DNA of 25,695 nucleotides from an uncultured euryarchaeote (GTDB lineage Archaea; Thermoplasmatota; Poseidoniia; Poseidoniales; Poseidoniaceae). A model generated the notes under the pieces. The model was not told where the DNA came from, did not search any database, and was given only the letters and a program-made list of their open reading frames with translations. The position numbers and the translations under genes are program-made. Of this stretch, positions 1 to 8,181 are shown in pieces (position 1 is the first letter of the stretch; the number at the start of each line of letters is the position of its first letter). The stretch spans positions 1 to 25,695 of the forward strand of contig CALCOP010000067.1 in NCBI GenBank assembly GCA_937897365.1. Direction: 5' to 3'.

Positions 1-1127
1 TGGCCACCTGAAAAAGCACGCTTGATTTTCTTTTCAACGGTGGCTAAATCATCGCGTAAAAAGAGCGTGGTTTTCGGTTTACTGCTGCTCATTTTTTCAC
101 CAGTTAATCCCACGGCAAAGTGGTGGTATGTCGAAGAAGGGGCAAGCAAACCCATTCCTCCGAGCGAACGTTCATACTCGAGAAGTTTCATTCGGATTTT
201 TGATTTATCTTTTGGAGTCGCACTTGGGACGAGAACGGTGCCTTGCTTGGGATTCGATTGGATGTCGGAAAAACCGAGATGTTCCAATGAAGATACAATT
301 CCCGAGAATACCGAATTCAAACGTTCTCTGTCCATTCGGCCGTTTGGCAATTGACCGAGAACATCGGCGTTGTCATCTTGAACAGAAAGACCGATGAGAA
401 CACCAGATGTTTTGCCATCATTAACATTGAACCAATTTGTTTTGGAGGCAAGACCGCGAGTAAGGCGCAGGTGAGGGTCTTGATCGACTCCCACTGGAAC
501 CACGATTGGCCTAAGGCCACCGTATTCATCGGTTTGAGGGTGTAAGATATCGCCAACCTGCACCAAAGGTGCTTGAACATGAGCAAGATTGGTCTCACCA
601 CTGAAGCCGTAGATGGCTTCCAATTCATTCAGGTTTGTACGTTTACCAAGCTGAAAACCAAGGCGTTGGACGACTGGACGGGATGACTGAAAGTAAACAT
701 TGGTCTTTTCCGGATCGATTCCCAGAGCAGCATAGTGGGCAATATATTCTTCTAAGGCTACTTTTCGACCTTTTTCCAGTGATACGCCACGTGTAGCTTG
801 ACTCTCCAAATCTGCAACTGCAATAGTGACATCCCCTCCAAGTTGTTGGAACCATTTTACTTGGTCGATAACCATTGAATGACCCATGTGCATTTGTCCA
901 CTCGGCATAAGACCGGTAAGTACACCAAAGGAGTCACCCTGACGTTGTGCATCGAGAACCTGTTCTAAATCACGGTGTGCAAAAACAATTCCACGTCGAT
1001 GGAGTCGAGAAGGAGATGGAAGATGCACATCGTCCATGGAGGAAAGACCGAACTGTTCAATGATACGTGAATAATCCGTGGATTGCGCACTCCCCCAAGG
1101 GTCGATGACTACATCTTCGCTGCCCAT
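1..1127 (-). CDS. trpS: Tryptophanyl-tRNA synthetase, archaeal type (3' end beyond window)
   Basis: Class I aminoacyl-tRNA synthetase that charges tRNA-Trp in the cytoplasm. About 375 codons are present and the reading frame is still open at base 1, so the C-terminus is missing. The N-terminus has the DPWGS segment typical of archaeal/eukaryotic TrpRS. The HIGH motif appears as HMGH at about residue 80, inside MPSGQMHMGH. The second signature is a clean GEKMSSSKPKTT near residue 343, followed by KRAFSGG at the edge. The middle has the PVGVDQDPHLRLTR segment expected of TrpRS. The ATG at 1127 is chosen because a GGAGG lies 8 nt upstream and the frame closes with TGA a few codons further up. 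It follows a secreted-protein gene on the same strand after about 53 bp and may be cotranscribed. TyrRS is the main alternative, but the DPWGS N-terminus argues for Trp. Confidence 0.93.
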   Translation of the reverse strand, partial: MGSEDVVIDPWGSAQSTDYSRIIEQFGLSSMDDVHLPSPSRLHRRGIVFAHRDLEQVLDAQRQGDSFGVLTGLMPSGQMHMGHSMVIDQVKWFQQLGGDVTIAVADLESQATRGVSLEKGRKVALEEYIAHYAALGIDPEKTNVYFQSSRPVVQRLGFQLGKRTNLNELEAIYGFSGETNLAHVQAPLVQVGDILHPQTDEYGGLRPIVVPVGVDQDPHLRLTRGLASKTNWFNVNDGKTSGVLIGLSVQDDNADVLGQLPNGRMDRERLNSVFSGIVSSLEHLGFSDIQSNPKQGTVLVPSATPKDKSKIRMKLLEYERSLGGMGLLAPSSTYHHFAVGLTGEKMSSSKPKTTLFLRDDLATVEKKIKRAFSGG

Positions 1128-1135
1128 AGTACTAT

Positions 1136-1140
1136 CCTCC
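1136..1140 (-). promoter_or_regulatory. Shine-Dalgarno of trpS (GGAGG)
   Basis: GGAGG on the minus strand, 8 nt before the ATG at 1127. It supports this start over GTG/TTG codons slightly upstream. Confidence 0.6.
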
Positions 1141-1180
1141 AACTCCACGGTGACAACTTCATGGCATCAAGGCTTCGCCC

Positions 1181-2464
1181 TCATTCGGCTTCAGAGGTCG
1201 ATTCGGAGGGCCCATGTTCAAGACCCAGTGGCCGTGGAGGATTTTTCTCAGCAAATGGTCCCAACCCTTCCCTTTTGAGGATGTATAACATTCCAGTAAT
1301 GGTCGAAACAGCAACCACAATGGCCAGAACGGCAAGCCAATCAGATTCCCCTAAACCATCACGAGGTTGTACGAGCCAGGTAAATTTCAGATGCGGTTCT
1401 TCACCAAATCGCTTTGACCACTTGAACAAATCAGTTGTATCGTGCGCTGCAATGGTAACAGCAGCAGAATAGTTATTCCAAAATTGAGTTCGCCCCAATA
1501 CATCAAAATCAATGGTTCCATTGACAACAATCGTAACATTGTGGCCTCGTATTACAGAGAGATGGAGGCTTTCTGTTCCGTTTTGTGTATAACCCTCTGC
1601 GGTCTTTTTCACTCCGGTTAAATCGGTGAGGTTTGCATGAGAATCTCGAACTTCTGTAACTTCCATACCACCGGTATCAAGAATATATGTTACGGGGACA
1701 TTCCAAGCAAGTGGGGTTACAGCAGAACATCCCTCAGTAATCTGCGATTCAAACTGGATAATGGTTTGCCCATTGACTGTTTCGCTTGAATAAGCAGTTT
1801 GATGACAGTCATGAACGGTCCAATATGACCATGCTTCACCCCATGTTGTCATCCATGCTTGTGCCTCGTCGTTAAGATAGGCAGTGATATCTCGATCGTG
1901 GCGTATGGTTGCATCATTCATTCTTCCGACCCAGTACAGGTTTACCAATCCGCCTTCTTCAACAGCGGTTTGAACTTGTTCTTTTGATCCGATAATTTGT
2001 TCTAAACTTCCACCTCTTCGCCCGAGATTATACCAGTCCCAATCATCCTTAGGTGCATCACTGGCGTTGTGCCATGCTGTCGAATCAAGACCATTCTGAT
2101 CGCCGTGAACCATGAAACCTTGACCTGCAATAGTCGTATGTTGACGCATTGTCAGTCCTGTTGGCGTAAATGTTGAAATCGGGTTCTCGCCCCAATGGCT
2201 TGCAATTACACGCTCAGAGATGTATTGCCTACATTCAAGAGCCACAGCACCAGGGTCTGCACTCCAAGCGATATTAGGCATGCCATAGCAACCAAACTCA
2301 TCGCCTGAGTCAAGACGTTCTTGTGCCAGAGCCGTTCGTAGCCAACCATCTTCTTCCCAAGAAATGTCAGCTGCAGCAACCGGACTGAAGGTCGAAGAGA
2401 GCAAACAGAGGAGAATAGAACACGTGAGGCTCTTCACAAAAACACCGTTTCGTGTAGGAGCCAT
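1181..2464 (-). CDS. Secreted, C-terminally membrane-anchored protein of unknown function
   Basis: A 427-residue protein that I cannot assign to a family. Residues 1-30 form a Sec-type signal peptide (basic start, hydrophobic stretch CSILLCLLSS, small residues before ADISWEEDGW). The body is Trp- and Asp-rich with four cysteines (FGCYG, LECRQ, HDCHQ, EGCSA) that could form extracellular disulfides, plus several N-x-S/T sites. A single TM helix (WLAVLAIVVAVSTITGMLYI) lies near residues 374-394, followed by a short charged cytoplasmic tail. The likely topology is a type I surface protein facing outward. The start at 2464 is preferred because it begins the signal peptide directly. The frame stays open to 2665, but that extension would overlap the divergent acyltransferase gene. 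It may share a transcript with trpS downstream. Confidence 0.75.
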   Translation of the reverse strand: MAPTRNGVFVKSLTCSILLCLLSSTFSPVAAADISWEEDGWLRTALAQERLDSGDEFGCYGMPNIAWSADPGAVALECRQYISERVIASHWGENPISTFTPTGLTMRQHTTIAGQGFMVHGDQNGLDSTAWHNASDAPKDDWDWYNLGRRGGSLEQIIGSKEQVQTAVEEGGLVNLYWVGRMNDATIRHDRDITAYLNDEAQAWMTTWGEAWSYWTVHDCHQTAYSSETVNGQTIIQFESQITEGCSAVTPLAWNVPVTYILDTGGMEVTEVRDSHANLTDLTGVKKTAEGYTQNGTESLHLSVIRGHNVTIVVNGTIDFDVLGRTQFWNNYSAAVTIAAHDTTDLFKWSKRFGEEPHLKFTWLVQPRDGLGESDWLAVLAIVVAVSTITGMLYILKREGLGPFAEKNPPRPLGLEHGPSESTSEAE

Positions 2465-2549
2465 GGTGCTTGGTCTATGCCGAGTGTCTTGATACTTTGG
2501 ACGCATTTCTTTGCGTGAGTGAGCAAGGTGTAAAAACGAGCACTCAGCA

Positions 2550-3383
2550 ATGAAAGGAATGGCAACAATCAAAACAAAAACCCTCCTCGATTTTACCATG
2601 ACAGAGGGCGTATCACTCGTTGAGGCATGGCGAACTCTCGAAAAACATTGGTTGATACCAACCACAGGTCAACCGCTCCCAAAGACTCCGAGTTACAGTT
2701 TTCTCCGAATGTTTTTATCTCCTTTTTTGAGACCGGCGCTGAATGCCAAAATGCATGGCCTCCACAATATACCTCGAAAAGGTTCTGTCATTCTTGCAGC
2801 CAACCACCTCTCACATGTAGACCCGATATTTGTCATTGCCTCCGCTCGACGAACGACCCATTATCTCGCTAAGGACGGACATTTCAAGAAATCAGCAATG
2901 GCATTTTTAATGCGAGCAACCGGCCAAATTGAAACAAAACGGGACAAGGGTGGCCAGGGTGCATTGTCGAGTGCCGCCGATGTTTTGAACTCAGGTCAAG
3001 CGCTCGGAATATTTCCTGAAGGAACTCGTTCAAAACGCACTGAAGCACCTTTCCTTCTACCCGGAAAAACTGGAGTCGCGCGTCTTGCGGCATCCTATCC
3101 AGATTCTGTTGTCGTTCCAATTGCACTCATGGGAACCCGCAACATGATGATGCCACAGGACCACAAAGTGCCACGACTTTGGCGCCCAATTACGCTTTCA
3201 GCTGGACAGGGAATCACTTGGATGCAGTGGCTTGGACATCGTGATGGAGGCAATATGAATGCTCAACAATTGATTGAACTTTCAAGTCAAGATGAACATG
3301 AAGTACGTGCCACTCTCTCCACGCTCTATAGAAAATTTACCGACCAACTTATGGGTAGCATTTCGGCCCTCGGCGCTCCATAG
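2550..3383 (+). CDS. PlsC-type 1-acylglycerol-3-phosphate acyltransferase family protein
   Basis: Lysophosphatidate acyltransferase-like protein of 277 residues. In bacteria this family moves an acyl chain from acyl-ACP/CoA onto glycerol-phosphate intermediates at the inner membrane face. The family signatures are present: the catalytic H-x4-D box NHLSHVD (H86, D91), a GQIETKRD segment around residues 125-132, and the phosphate-binding FPEGTRS box (155-161). An amphipathic or hydrophobic segment near residues 50-65 may associate with the membrane. The start is uncertain: ATG 2550 gives the longest form, and ATG 2598 would give 261 residues; neither has a clear Shine-Dalgarno. It is divergent from the secreted-protein gene and followed 8 bp later by an unknown gene. 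Substrate cannot be read from sequence; an ester-lipid enzyme in an archaeon is notable. Confidence 0.88.
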   Translation: MKGMATIKTKTLLDFTMTEGVSLVEAWRTLEKHWLIPTTGQPLPKTPSYSFLRMFLSPFLRPALNAKMHGLHNIPRKGSVILAANHLSHVDPIFVIASARRTTHYLAKDGHFKKSAMAFLMRATGQIETKRDKGGQGALSSAADVLNSGQALGIFPEGTRSKRTEAPFLLPGKTGVARLAASYPDSVVVPIALMGTRNMMMPQDHKVPRLWRPITLSAGQGITWMQWLGHRDGGNMNAQQLIELSSQDEHEVRATLSTLYRKFTDQLMGSISALGAP

Positions 3384-3391
3384 TTGAAGTA

Positions 3392-4087
3392 ATGTCGAAT
3401 ACTCAACCCTACGTGAAGCGTATAGATACATCTCTTGGCGAACTTGAGTTAGATGGCTACTATAGCCCTGAGAGATTAAAGGCAGAATTGCGTGGAATGG
3501 AATTGCTTTGTTCAATCATCAATTCAACACCATTATGGAGTATCAAGTTTGGAGATGGGCGGCCATTTGCCATTTCGAATGATGATGGTCCAACGATTTT
3601 AATCGACATCTTCCAGTGCATTCAACACAAATTGAACGATGACGATCCACACCTCAAGGTGTACATGGACCAACTCCCCGTTTGTGTTCTTCGTGATCCC
3701 AAAGGTGGTCAGACGCCATCAACAGATTCGATAGTATCTCTTGTGCTACTCGGGATAGCCGGTTGGCCAATCCATTCAACACCAGCCACATTGAGTCAAA
3801 AAGCCCTCCAATCGACAAAACAAATTTTCGATGACTGTTCCGAACTTCTCCCATCCGACTATGAGGAACTTCACACCGTGCGAAGTCTAAACGAAATAGG
3901 ACTCGGGAATGAAGCATTATGCATTCTTGCGGAGATGGCTCGAAGATGGTATGTTTGCCGGTGTTGGGAAATTGAGAAAGTGAGGGGTGTCCTTGCGCCA
4001 CTTCTTGCAGATTTCAATCAAAAGGAAATCGAAAAATACCTCTCGGAACCAAATCATGCAAGCGATGTACTTTTCATTACAGTTTGA
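3392..4087 (+). CDS. Hypothetical protein, unrecognised, between plsC-like gene and thyA
   Basis: A 231-residue predicted soluble protein with no signal peptide or TM helix and no family that I recognise. The N-terminal part looks alpha/beta. It contains an uninterrupted hydrophobic segment (IVSLVLLGIAGWPI, about residues 114-127) too polar at its flanks for a confident TM. The C-terminal third is helical and rich in Leu, Glu and Arg, with a Trp/Cys cluster (RRWYVCRCWEIE). It starts 8 bp after the acyltransferase stop, so cotranscription is likely. It ends about 60 bp before thyA. Codon use and length support a real gene. No function is proposed. Confidence 0.7.
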   Translation: MSNTQPYVKRIDTSLGELELDGYYSPERLKAELRGMELLCSIINSTPLWSIKFGDGRPFAISNDDGPTILIDIFQCIQHKLNDDDPHLKVYMDQLPVCVLRDPKGGQTPSTDSIVSLVLLGIAGWPIHSTPATLSQKALQSTKQIFDDCSELLPSDYEELHTVRSLNEIGLGNEALCILAEMARRWYVCRCWEIEKVRGVLAPLLADFNQKEIEKYLSEPNHASDVLFITV

Positions 4088-4146
4088 GACAACTTCACTC
4101 AAGAATGCTCAAGTGCTGTCGGTTACGACCAGTATTCGGTGTCTCG

Positions 4147-4941
4147 ATGAAAGTCTATCACGAACTCATTCAGCGTATTCTGGAGGAAGGCGAAGAGAAG
4201 GGTGACCGAACAGGTACTGGTACTCTTTCGGTTTTTGGGCATCAAATGCGATTTGACCTTTCTGAAGGTTTTCCGATGGTCACGACAAAAAAACTTCATC
4301 TTCGCTCTATTGTTCACGAATTGCTATGGTTTTTGAAAGGAGATACGAACGTCAAATATCTGCAAGAAAATGGAGTCCGTATATGGAACGAATGGGCTGA
4401 TGAAAACGGCGATTTAGGCCCGGTATATGGTAAGCAGTGGCGAAAATGGGAAGCAAATGATGGACGTGTCATCGACCAAGTAGAACAAGCGATTGAAATG
4501 ATAAAGAAGAATCCAAACAGTCGGAGAATTATCGTCTCAGCGTGGAATGTTGGAGAACTTGAGGAGATGGCGTTAATGCCTTGTCACGCCTTTTTCCAAT
4601 TCCATGTTGCGAATGGAAAACTCAATTGTCAGCTCTACCAAAGAAGTGCAGATGTTTTTCTTGGTGTTCCGTTCAACATTGCCTCTTATGCGCTTTTAAC
4701 CCACATGATGGCCCAGATTTGCGAACTTGAACCAGGGACATTCGTTCACACTTTTGGCGATGCTCATCTGTATACGAACCATTTGGAACAATCGAAATTA
4801 CAAATATCAAGAGAACCACTTCCCTTGCCAACACTCAAACTCAATCCGGAGTGCAAAACAATCGATTCCTTCACCTTCGACGACATAGAAGTGGTTGGCT
4901 ATGAACATCACCCGCACATCTCTGCACCGATTGCAATATGA
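4147..4941 (+). CDS. thyA: Thymidylate synthase ThyA (folate-dependent, bacterial-like)
   Basis: Converts dUMP plus methylene-tetrahydrofolate to dTMP and dihydrofolate. The product from ATG 4147 is 264 residues, the same length as the E. coli enzyme and nearly collinear with it. It has RTGTGT (21-26), the catalytic cysteine in MPCHAFFQF (C146), the dUMP phosphate-binding SRR and QRSADVFLG segments, FNIASYALL, and the C-terminal PIAI end that closes over the active site. The usual CDVFLG cysteine is replaced by Ala (SADVFLG); this is not the catalytic Cys. The frame extends 21 codons further upstream, but that segment lacks homology to ThyA, so 4147 is used. folA follows immediately, which fits because ThyA is the reaction that makes dihydrofolate. 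The close similarity to bacterial ThyA suggests lateral acquisition. Confidence 0.97.
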   Translation: MKVYHELIQRILEEGEEKGDRTGTGTLSVFGHQMRFDLSEGFPMVTTKKLHLRSIVHELLWFLKGDTNVKYLQENGVRIWNEWADENGDLGPVYGKQWRKWEANDGRVIDQVEQAIEMIKKNPNSRRIIVSAWNVGELEEMALMPCHAFFQFHVANGKLNCQLYQRSADVFLGVPFNIASYALLTHMMAQICELEPGTFVHTFGDAHLYTNHLEQSKLQISREPLPLPTLKLNPECKTIDSFTFDDIEVVGYEHHPHISAPIAI

Positions 4942-4945
4942 GGTG
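4940..4945 (+). promoter_or_regulatory. Shine-Dalgarno of folA (GAGGTG) overlapping the thyA stop
   Basis: GAGGTG shares bases with the thyA TGA stop. It lies 2 nt before the first ATG (4948) and 5 nt before the second (4951). The 5-nt spacing matches other sites in this window and favours 4951. Overlap with the thyA stop implies coupled translation. Confidence 0.6.
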
Positions 4946-4950
4946 AAATG

Positions 4951-5418
4951 ATGTTTACCATGATTTTTGCATGCGATCTTAACGGTGCTATAGGAAAAGA
5001 CGGCGACCTCCCATGGCGTCAGTCTTCTGATTTACAGCACTTCAAGCGAATTACAATGTCCAAAACAATGGTCATGGGTCGCAAAACGTGGGAAAGTTTG
5101 CCCGGAAAGTTGCCGGGACGTCGACACATTGTACTCTCAAGAACACCTCGTGAAGATGTGGAGGTACTTACCTATGAAGAAATTCTTGAACTTGGAGAAT
5201 CAGAAGAATTGATGATTATCGGTGGGGGCGAAATTTATCAGTTGTTCTTGGAACACACCAAAGAGATTTACAAAACAATCATCGATACACATGTTGAGGG
5301 CGCTGATGCTTTTGCACCTTCAATGGAAGGCGAAGGATTCCACATGATTGGGGAGCGCTTTGTCGATGCCGGTCCTCGAGATGAGCATAACATGATATTT
5401 CAGCACTGGATTCGATGA
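4951..5418 (+). CDS. folA: Dihydrofolate reductase
   Basis: Reduces dihydrofolate to tetrahydrofolate with NADPH, regenerating the cofactor consumed by ThyA. The 155-residue product (156 if ATG 4948 is used) matches the family length. It has MIFACDLNGAIG at the N-terminus, DLPW (19-22, substrate loop), the catalytic acidic residue D27 in SSDLQHFK, VMGRKTWESLP (41-51, NADPH-binding), and the IIGGGEIY glycine motif. Start 4951 is chosen from the spacing of the Shine-Dalgarno. It forms a two-gene dTMP cycle with thyA and ends flush against a convergent MazG-like gene, with no base between the two stops. Confidence 0.96.
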   Translation: MFTMIFACDLNGAIGKDGDLPWRQSSDLQHFKRITMSKTMVMGRKTWESLPGKLPGRRHIVLSRTPREDVEVLTYEEILELGESEELMIIGGGEIYQLFLEHTKEIYKTIIDTHVEGADAFAPSMEGEGFHMIGERFVDAGPRDEHNMIFQHWIR

Positions 5419-5793
5419 TTATTCATTGTCAGGGTTGTACTCTGTAACCCGTAGACCCAGACGGCCTTGGCGAGAGGGTCGTTGCATGATTTTTGCATAT
5501 TTCGACTCAAAAGCAGCCTTCAAATCAATTTCCATGGCCAATGAGTGGCCCATCAACAACAGTAATATGTCTGCCATCTCTTCAGCACATTCCGAAAGTG
5601 GTTTACCTTTCGTCACAGCAGCAGCAAGTTCACCCAGTTCCTCAACTGTAAGTGCAATTCTGTATCCCATGTCGTGCCCATTGTTTTCTTCAAAGTTGTG
5701 TTTGTCATGAAAAACTGCAATTTTCTTCATCATGACTTCCCATTCATTTTGGGCTTCATGCGCCATCCATTGGTCGACTGACATTCCTTCCAT
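5419..5793 (-). CDS. MazG-like NTP pyrophosphohydrolase
   Basis: A 124-residue all-alpha nucleotide pyrophosphohydrolase of the MazG/dUTPase-like superfamily. Family members hydrolyse (d)NTPs to NMP and pyrophosphate, often for house-cleaning. The metal-binding pattern is clear: EELGE at residues 51-55 and EEMAD at 71-75, on two helices separated by a short loop. Its stop abuts the folA stop on the opposite strand. Its neighbours thyA and folA suggest a nucleotide-pool role, perhaps making dUMP for ThyA, but substrate specificity cannot be read from these motifs. No Shine-Dalgarno precedes ATG 5793; an AT-rich element about 21-29 nt upstream suggests a leaderless or short-leader transcript. 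An alternative start at 5784 would lose three residues. Confidence 0.85.
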   Translation of the reverse strand: MEGMSVDQWMAHEAQNEWEVMMKKIAVFHDKHNFEENNGHDMGYRIALTVEELGELAAAVTKGKPLSECAEEMADILLLLMGHSLAMEIDLKAAFESKYAKIMQRPSRQGRLGLRVTEYNPDNE

Positions 5794-5813
5794 AAAATGC
5801 GTTCAAAGTGGCA

Positions 5814-5822
5814 GATTTTAGA
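5814..5822 (-). promoter_or_regulatory. Possible TATA element for the MazG-like gene
   Basis: TCTAAAATC on the minus strand, 21-29 nt before the start codon, in a gene without a Shine-Dalgarno. The spacing fits an archaeal leaderless promoter. The evidence is positional and compositional only. Confidence 0.3.
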
Positions 5823-5869
5823 CATTGCGCGATACAGTTTGAAGGTAATACAGCGACCAATAAGGAAGA

Positions 5870-5886
5870 GCTAAAAGCCATTTAGC
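5870..5886. repeat. Short hairpin at the 3' end of the M28-ZIP gene
   Basis: GCTAAA (5870-5875) and TTTAGC (5881-5886) form a perfect 6-bp stem with a 5-base loop, and the right arm includes the fusion gene's TAA stop. It could stabilise or terminate the transcript. There is no strong T-tract after it on the minus strand, so a terminator call is not justified. Confidence 0.3.
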
Positions 5887-8152
5887 CAAGTAAAAGAAGG
5901 CTTAACTGCATGACTGCAGCTCCGAAAAGAGCACCTACAATCATATGTTTGGGTCTATTCTGTTCCATTGCTTGGGGTATCAATTCTTTGTAGGCGACAA
6001 CAGTCATAATACCGCCAACAAAAGCAAGAGAGCAACCGACCATCACTGGCGTAAGAATGGAACCGAGAACCAAGAGTGCGAACAAAGCACCGAGTGGTTC
6101 CGTCAAACCCGTCGCCATAGCAACCATCGTTGCTTTCAGTCGACCGCCATTACCCGCTTGAATCGGTGCGGCTACAGCGATACCCTCGGGAATATTATGC
6201 AATGCAATAGCAAACATCAAAACGACTCCATATTGGGCCGATTCAAGCACTGCTACGCCCATAGCCAGGCCCTCAGGGAAATTGTGAATGGCAAGAGCAA
6301 TGGCGGTTAACATTCCTGATTTGTACAACTTTCTCTCTTTTGTCAACTCAACATCCACATCGTCTTTCGATGTGTAATAACTCACAAGATAAACGATTGA
6401 AACGCCCACTGCAAAAGAAAATGTAATCGGAACAAAACCGAACTCCAATGCACGACCGAACCATAAGTCTACAGTTGAAACCAATAACATCACACCCGCT
6501 GCCATTGCCAGCATAAACGCCATCAATTCGGAAGTTATTTCCTTCAAAACAAAGACGATGAGTCCTCCAATACCTGTAGCGAGTCCGGCCGCCAATGCGA
6601 GCAAGAATGGGAATACCCAAGACGATGATTCACCTTCCAGTCCCTGAATTTGGATGAGTGGTTCATCGCCGCTGTGATGCCCACCTTGAGCAACAACGAT
6701 TTCCAACACAATTTCAGCTGTCAAACCAAGACCTTCTTTGTGCACAACGCTTGGAACATCAGTTTGCCGGTGATATTCTTCATATTCCCAGCCAAAGAAT
6801 CCGATCGTTTCGATTCCTCTTTGATTGAATGAACGATGATCACTGTTACCGCCATTCTCATTCAATGATACACTCGCCGAATAGCCACCCCAGCCCTCAT
6901 CAAGCACTTCGTCATAAATGTTCGATATGGCTTGAACCAAATCTTTCTCAGACGATTCAATTCCTAATGTAGAGAGCCCTTTTTCAGGGTCAAGGTTCGT
7001 GGAATCAAGGTTAATGTACAAATCTAAATCATCCATTTCCTCGCTATGAGCATCGATATATGCTTGGCTTCCGAGCAAGCCTAATTCTTCACCACCCCAA
7101 GTTGCAAACTTGACGGTGGATTGGAGTTCTAAATCACTCAATTCAGTCGCTACTTCGAGAAGTTGCGCAACTCCAACAGCATTGTCAACCGCTCCCGGAC
7201 TGATGTATACTGAATCATGGTGAGCCCCAATCAAAATTTCTCCGTCACCATGACCGGGTAACTCACCGGTTACAACCTTGACCGTTCTCATTCCAACATT
7301 ATTTCCTTCCCAAAAACCATCTAAGGAGGCAAACAAAGTTGGATCGTCTGATGCTTGTTCAATGAAACCGTGGAACGTATCTGCAACACTTTCTGAAATG
7401 TAGATGAATGGAATGAGAGAGTTCGCATATTCGCCTCCATAGGCTTGTGGAAACGGAACAGTCTTGCCGTTCTCTTGAACGGTTACCGATCGAAATGGAG
7501 GCGTCTCGACACCCTCGGTGTAAATCATGACGACTCCGGCGTTTCTGTCAATCGAATCTTTGTAAATTTCGGACAGGTTTCTTGAATTGTCATAATTGAT
7601 CATTAGGGCCATATCAGTCATGTCACCAACCGATGAAAACTCTTCACTCGAACCGTTTCCGATATATGTGATCATATTATCGTGCTTGTGAGTGGAACCA
7701 GAATAACCTAAGAACGTAAACTTGTCTACGTGGTCTAAATTACCGCTCGATTCGAGTTGAACCCTCGCAGTTCCGGCACTTCCATCAGGTAGTCCTGGAG
7801 CATTTTGTACTCCTTGTTCCAGTTGTGCGTGCATCAGGATTTGATGGTCCTCAGGTTCTGCATCAACAAACCAAGTTCCCATGACTTGATACTCTTCAAT
7901 TTGGACGTTCGTTAAGCCGATTTCTGTAAATCTATCACTGATGTATGAGGCTGCAATTGTTTCCTCGGATGAACCCGTAACCCTTGGACCGAAAGATGAA
8001 ATCTCAAAGACATCATTCATCATTGCCTCATCATTCACCGAAAAGGAAATCTCTTCCTCTTCCAAGACGAAACTTAATGTCAAACTTGAGAGAAGTACGA
8101 TGGTCGAAAGAGCCCCGACGACGATGAGGCCGTTATCAGATAGGACTCCCAT
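5882..8152 (-). CDS. Fusion: extracellular M28 zinc peptidase + ZIP-family metal transporter
   Basis: A 756-residue single polypeptide with two full enzymatic/transport modules. A signal anchor (residues 8-30) precedes an extracellular domain of about 470 residues containing the M28 aminopeptidase metal centre: GAHHDSV (H311, D313), AVDNAVG (D323), WGGEELGLLGS (E355, E356), INLDS (D383) and NSDHRSF (H439). A linker with GGHHSGDEP (about 490-498) leads to a complete ZIP domain (about 512-756, 7-8 TM helices, GufA/ZupT-like). That domain carries both metal-site motifs, HNFPEG (623-628) and HNIPEG (652-657). M28 enzymes remove N-terminal residues using two zinc ions, and ZIP proteins import Zn/Fe/Mn to the cytoplasm. 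No Shine-Dalgarno is seen at ATG 8152. An 18-bp palindrome lies 30-47 nt upstream, within the expected promoter zone. No stop or frameshift separates the halves. Confidence 0.95.
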   Translation of the reverse strand: MGVLSDNGLIVVGALSTIVLLSSLTLSFVLEEEEISFSVNDEAMMNDVFEISSFGPRVTGSSEETIAASYISDRFTEIGLTNVQIEEYQVMGTWFVDAEPEDHQILMHAQLEQGVQNAPGLPDGSAGTARVQLESSGNLDHVDKFTFLGYSGSTHKHDNMITYIGNGSSEEFSSVGDMTDMALMINYDNSRNLSEIYKDSIDRNAGVVMIYTEGVETPPFRSVTVQENGKTVPFPQAYGGEYANSLIPFIYISESVADTFHGFIEQASDDPTLFASLDGFWEGNNVGMRTVKVVTGELPGHGDGEILIGAHHDSVYISPGAVDNAVGVAQLLEVATELSDLELQSTVKFATWGGEELGLLGSQAYIDAHSEEMDDLDLYINLDSTNLDPEKGLSTLGIESSEKDLVQAISNIYDEVLDEGWGGYSASVSLNENGGNSDHRSFNQRGIETIGFFGWEYEEYHRQTDVPSVVHKEGLGLTAEIVLEIVVAQGGHHSGDEPLIQIQGLEGESSSWVFPFLLALAAGLATGIGGLIVFVLKEITSELMAFMLAMAAGVMLLVSTVDLWFGRALEFGFVPITFSFAVGVSIVYLVSYYTSKDDVDVELTKERKLYKSGMLTAIALAIHNFPEGLAMGVAVLESAQYGVVLMFAIALHNIPEGIAVAAPIQAGNGGRLKATMVAMATGLTEPLGALFALLVLGSILTPVMVGCSLAFVGGIMTVVAYKELIPQAMEQNRPKHMIVGALFGAAVMQLSLLLLG

Positions 8153-8181
8153 AGTTCATGGCACGGGTCCATCTATCTAAG

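Noticed and set aside
22..354. Plus-strand open frames in the first kilobase
   Set aside because: They run antisense to the trpS frame, which carries the HMGH and KMSSS motifs; the plus frames have no recognisable content.
6348..6620. Minus-strand 90-codon frame inside the ZIP region
   Set aside because: It is a shadow frame; the ZIP frame holds both HNxPEG motifs without interruption.
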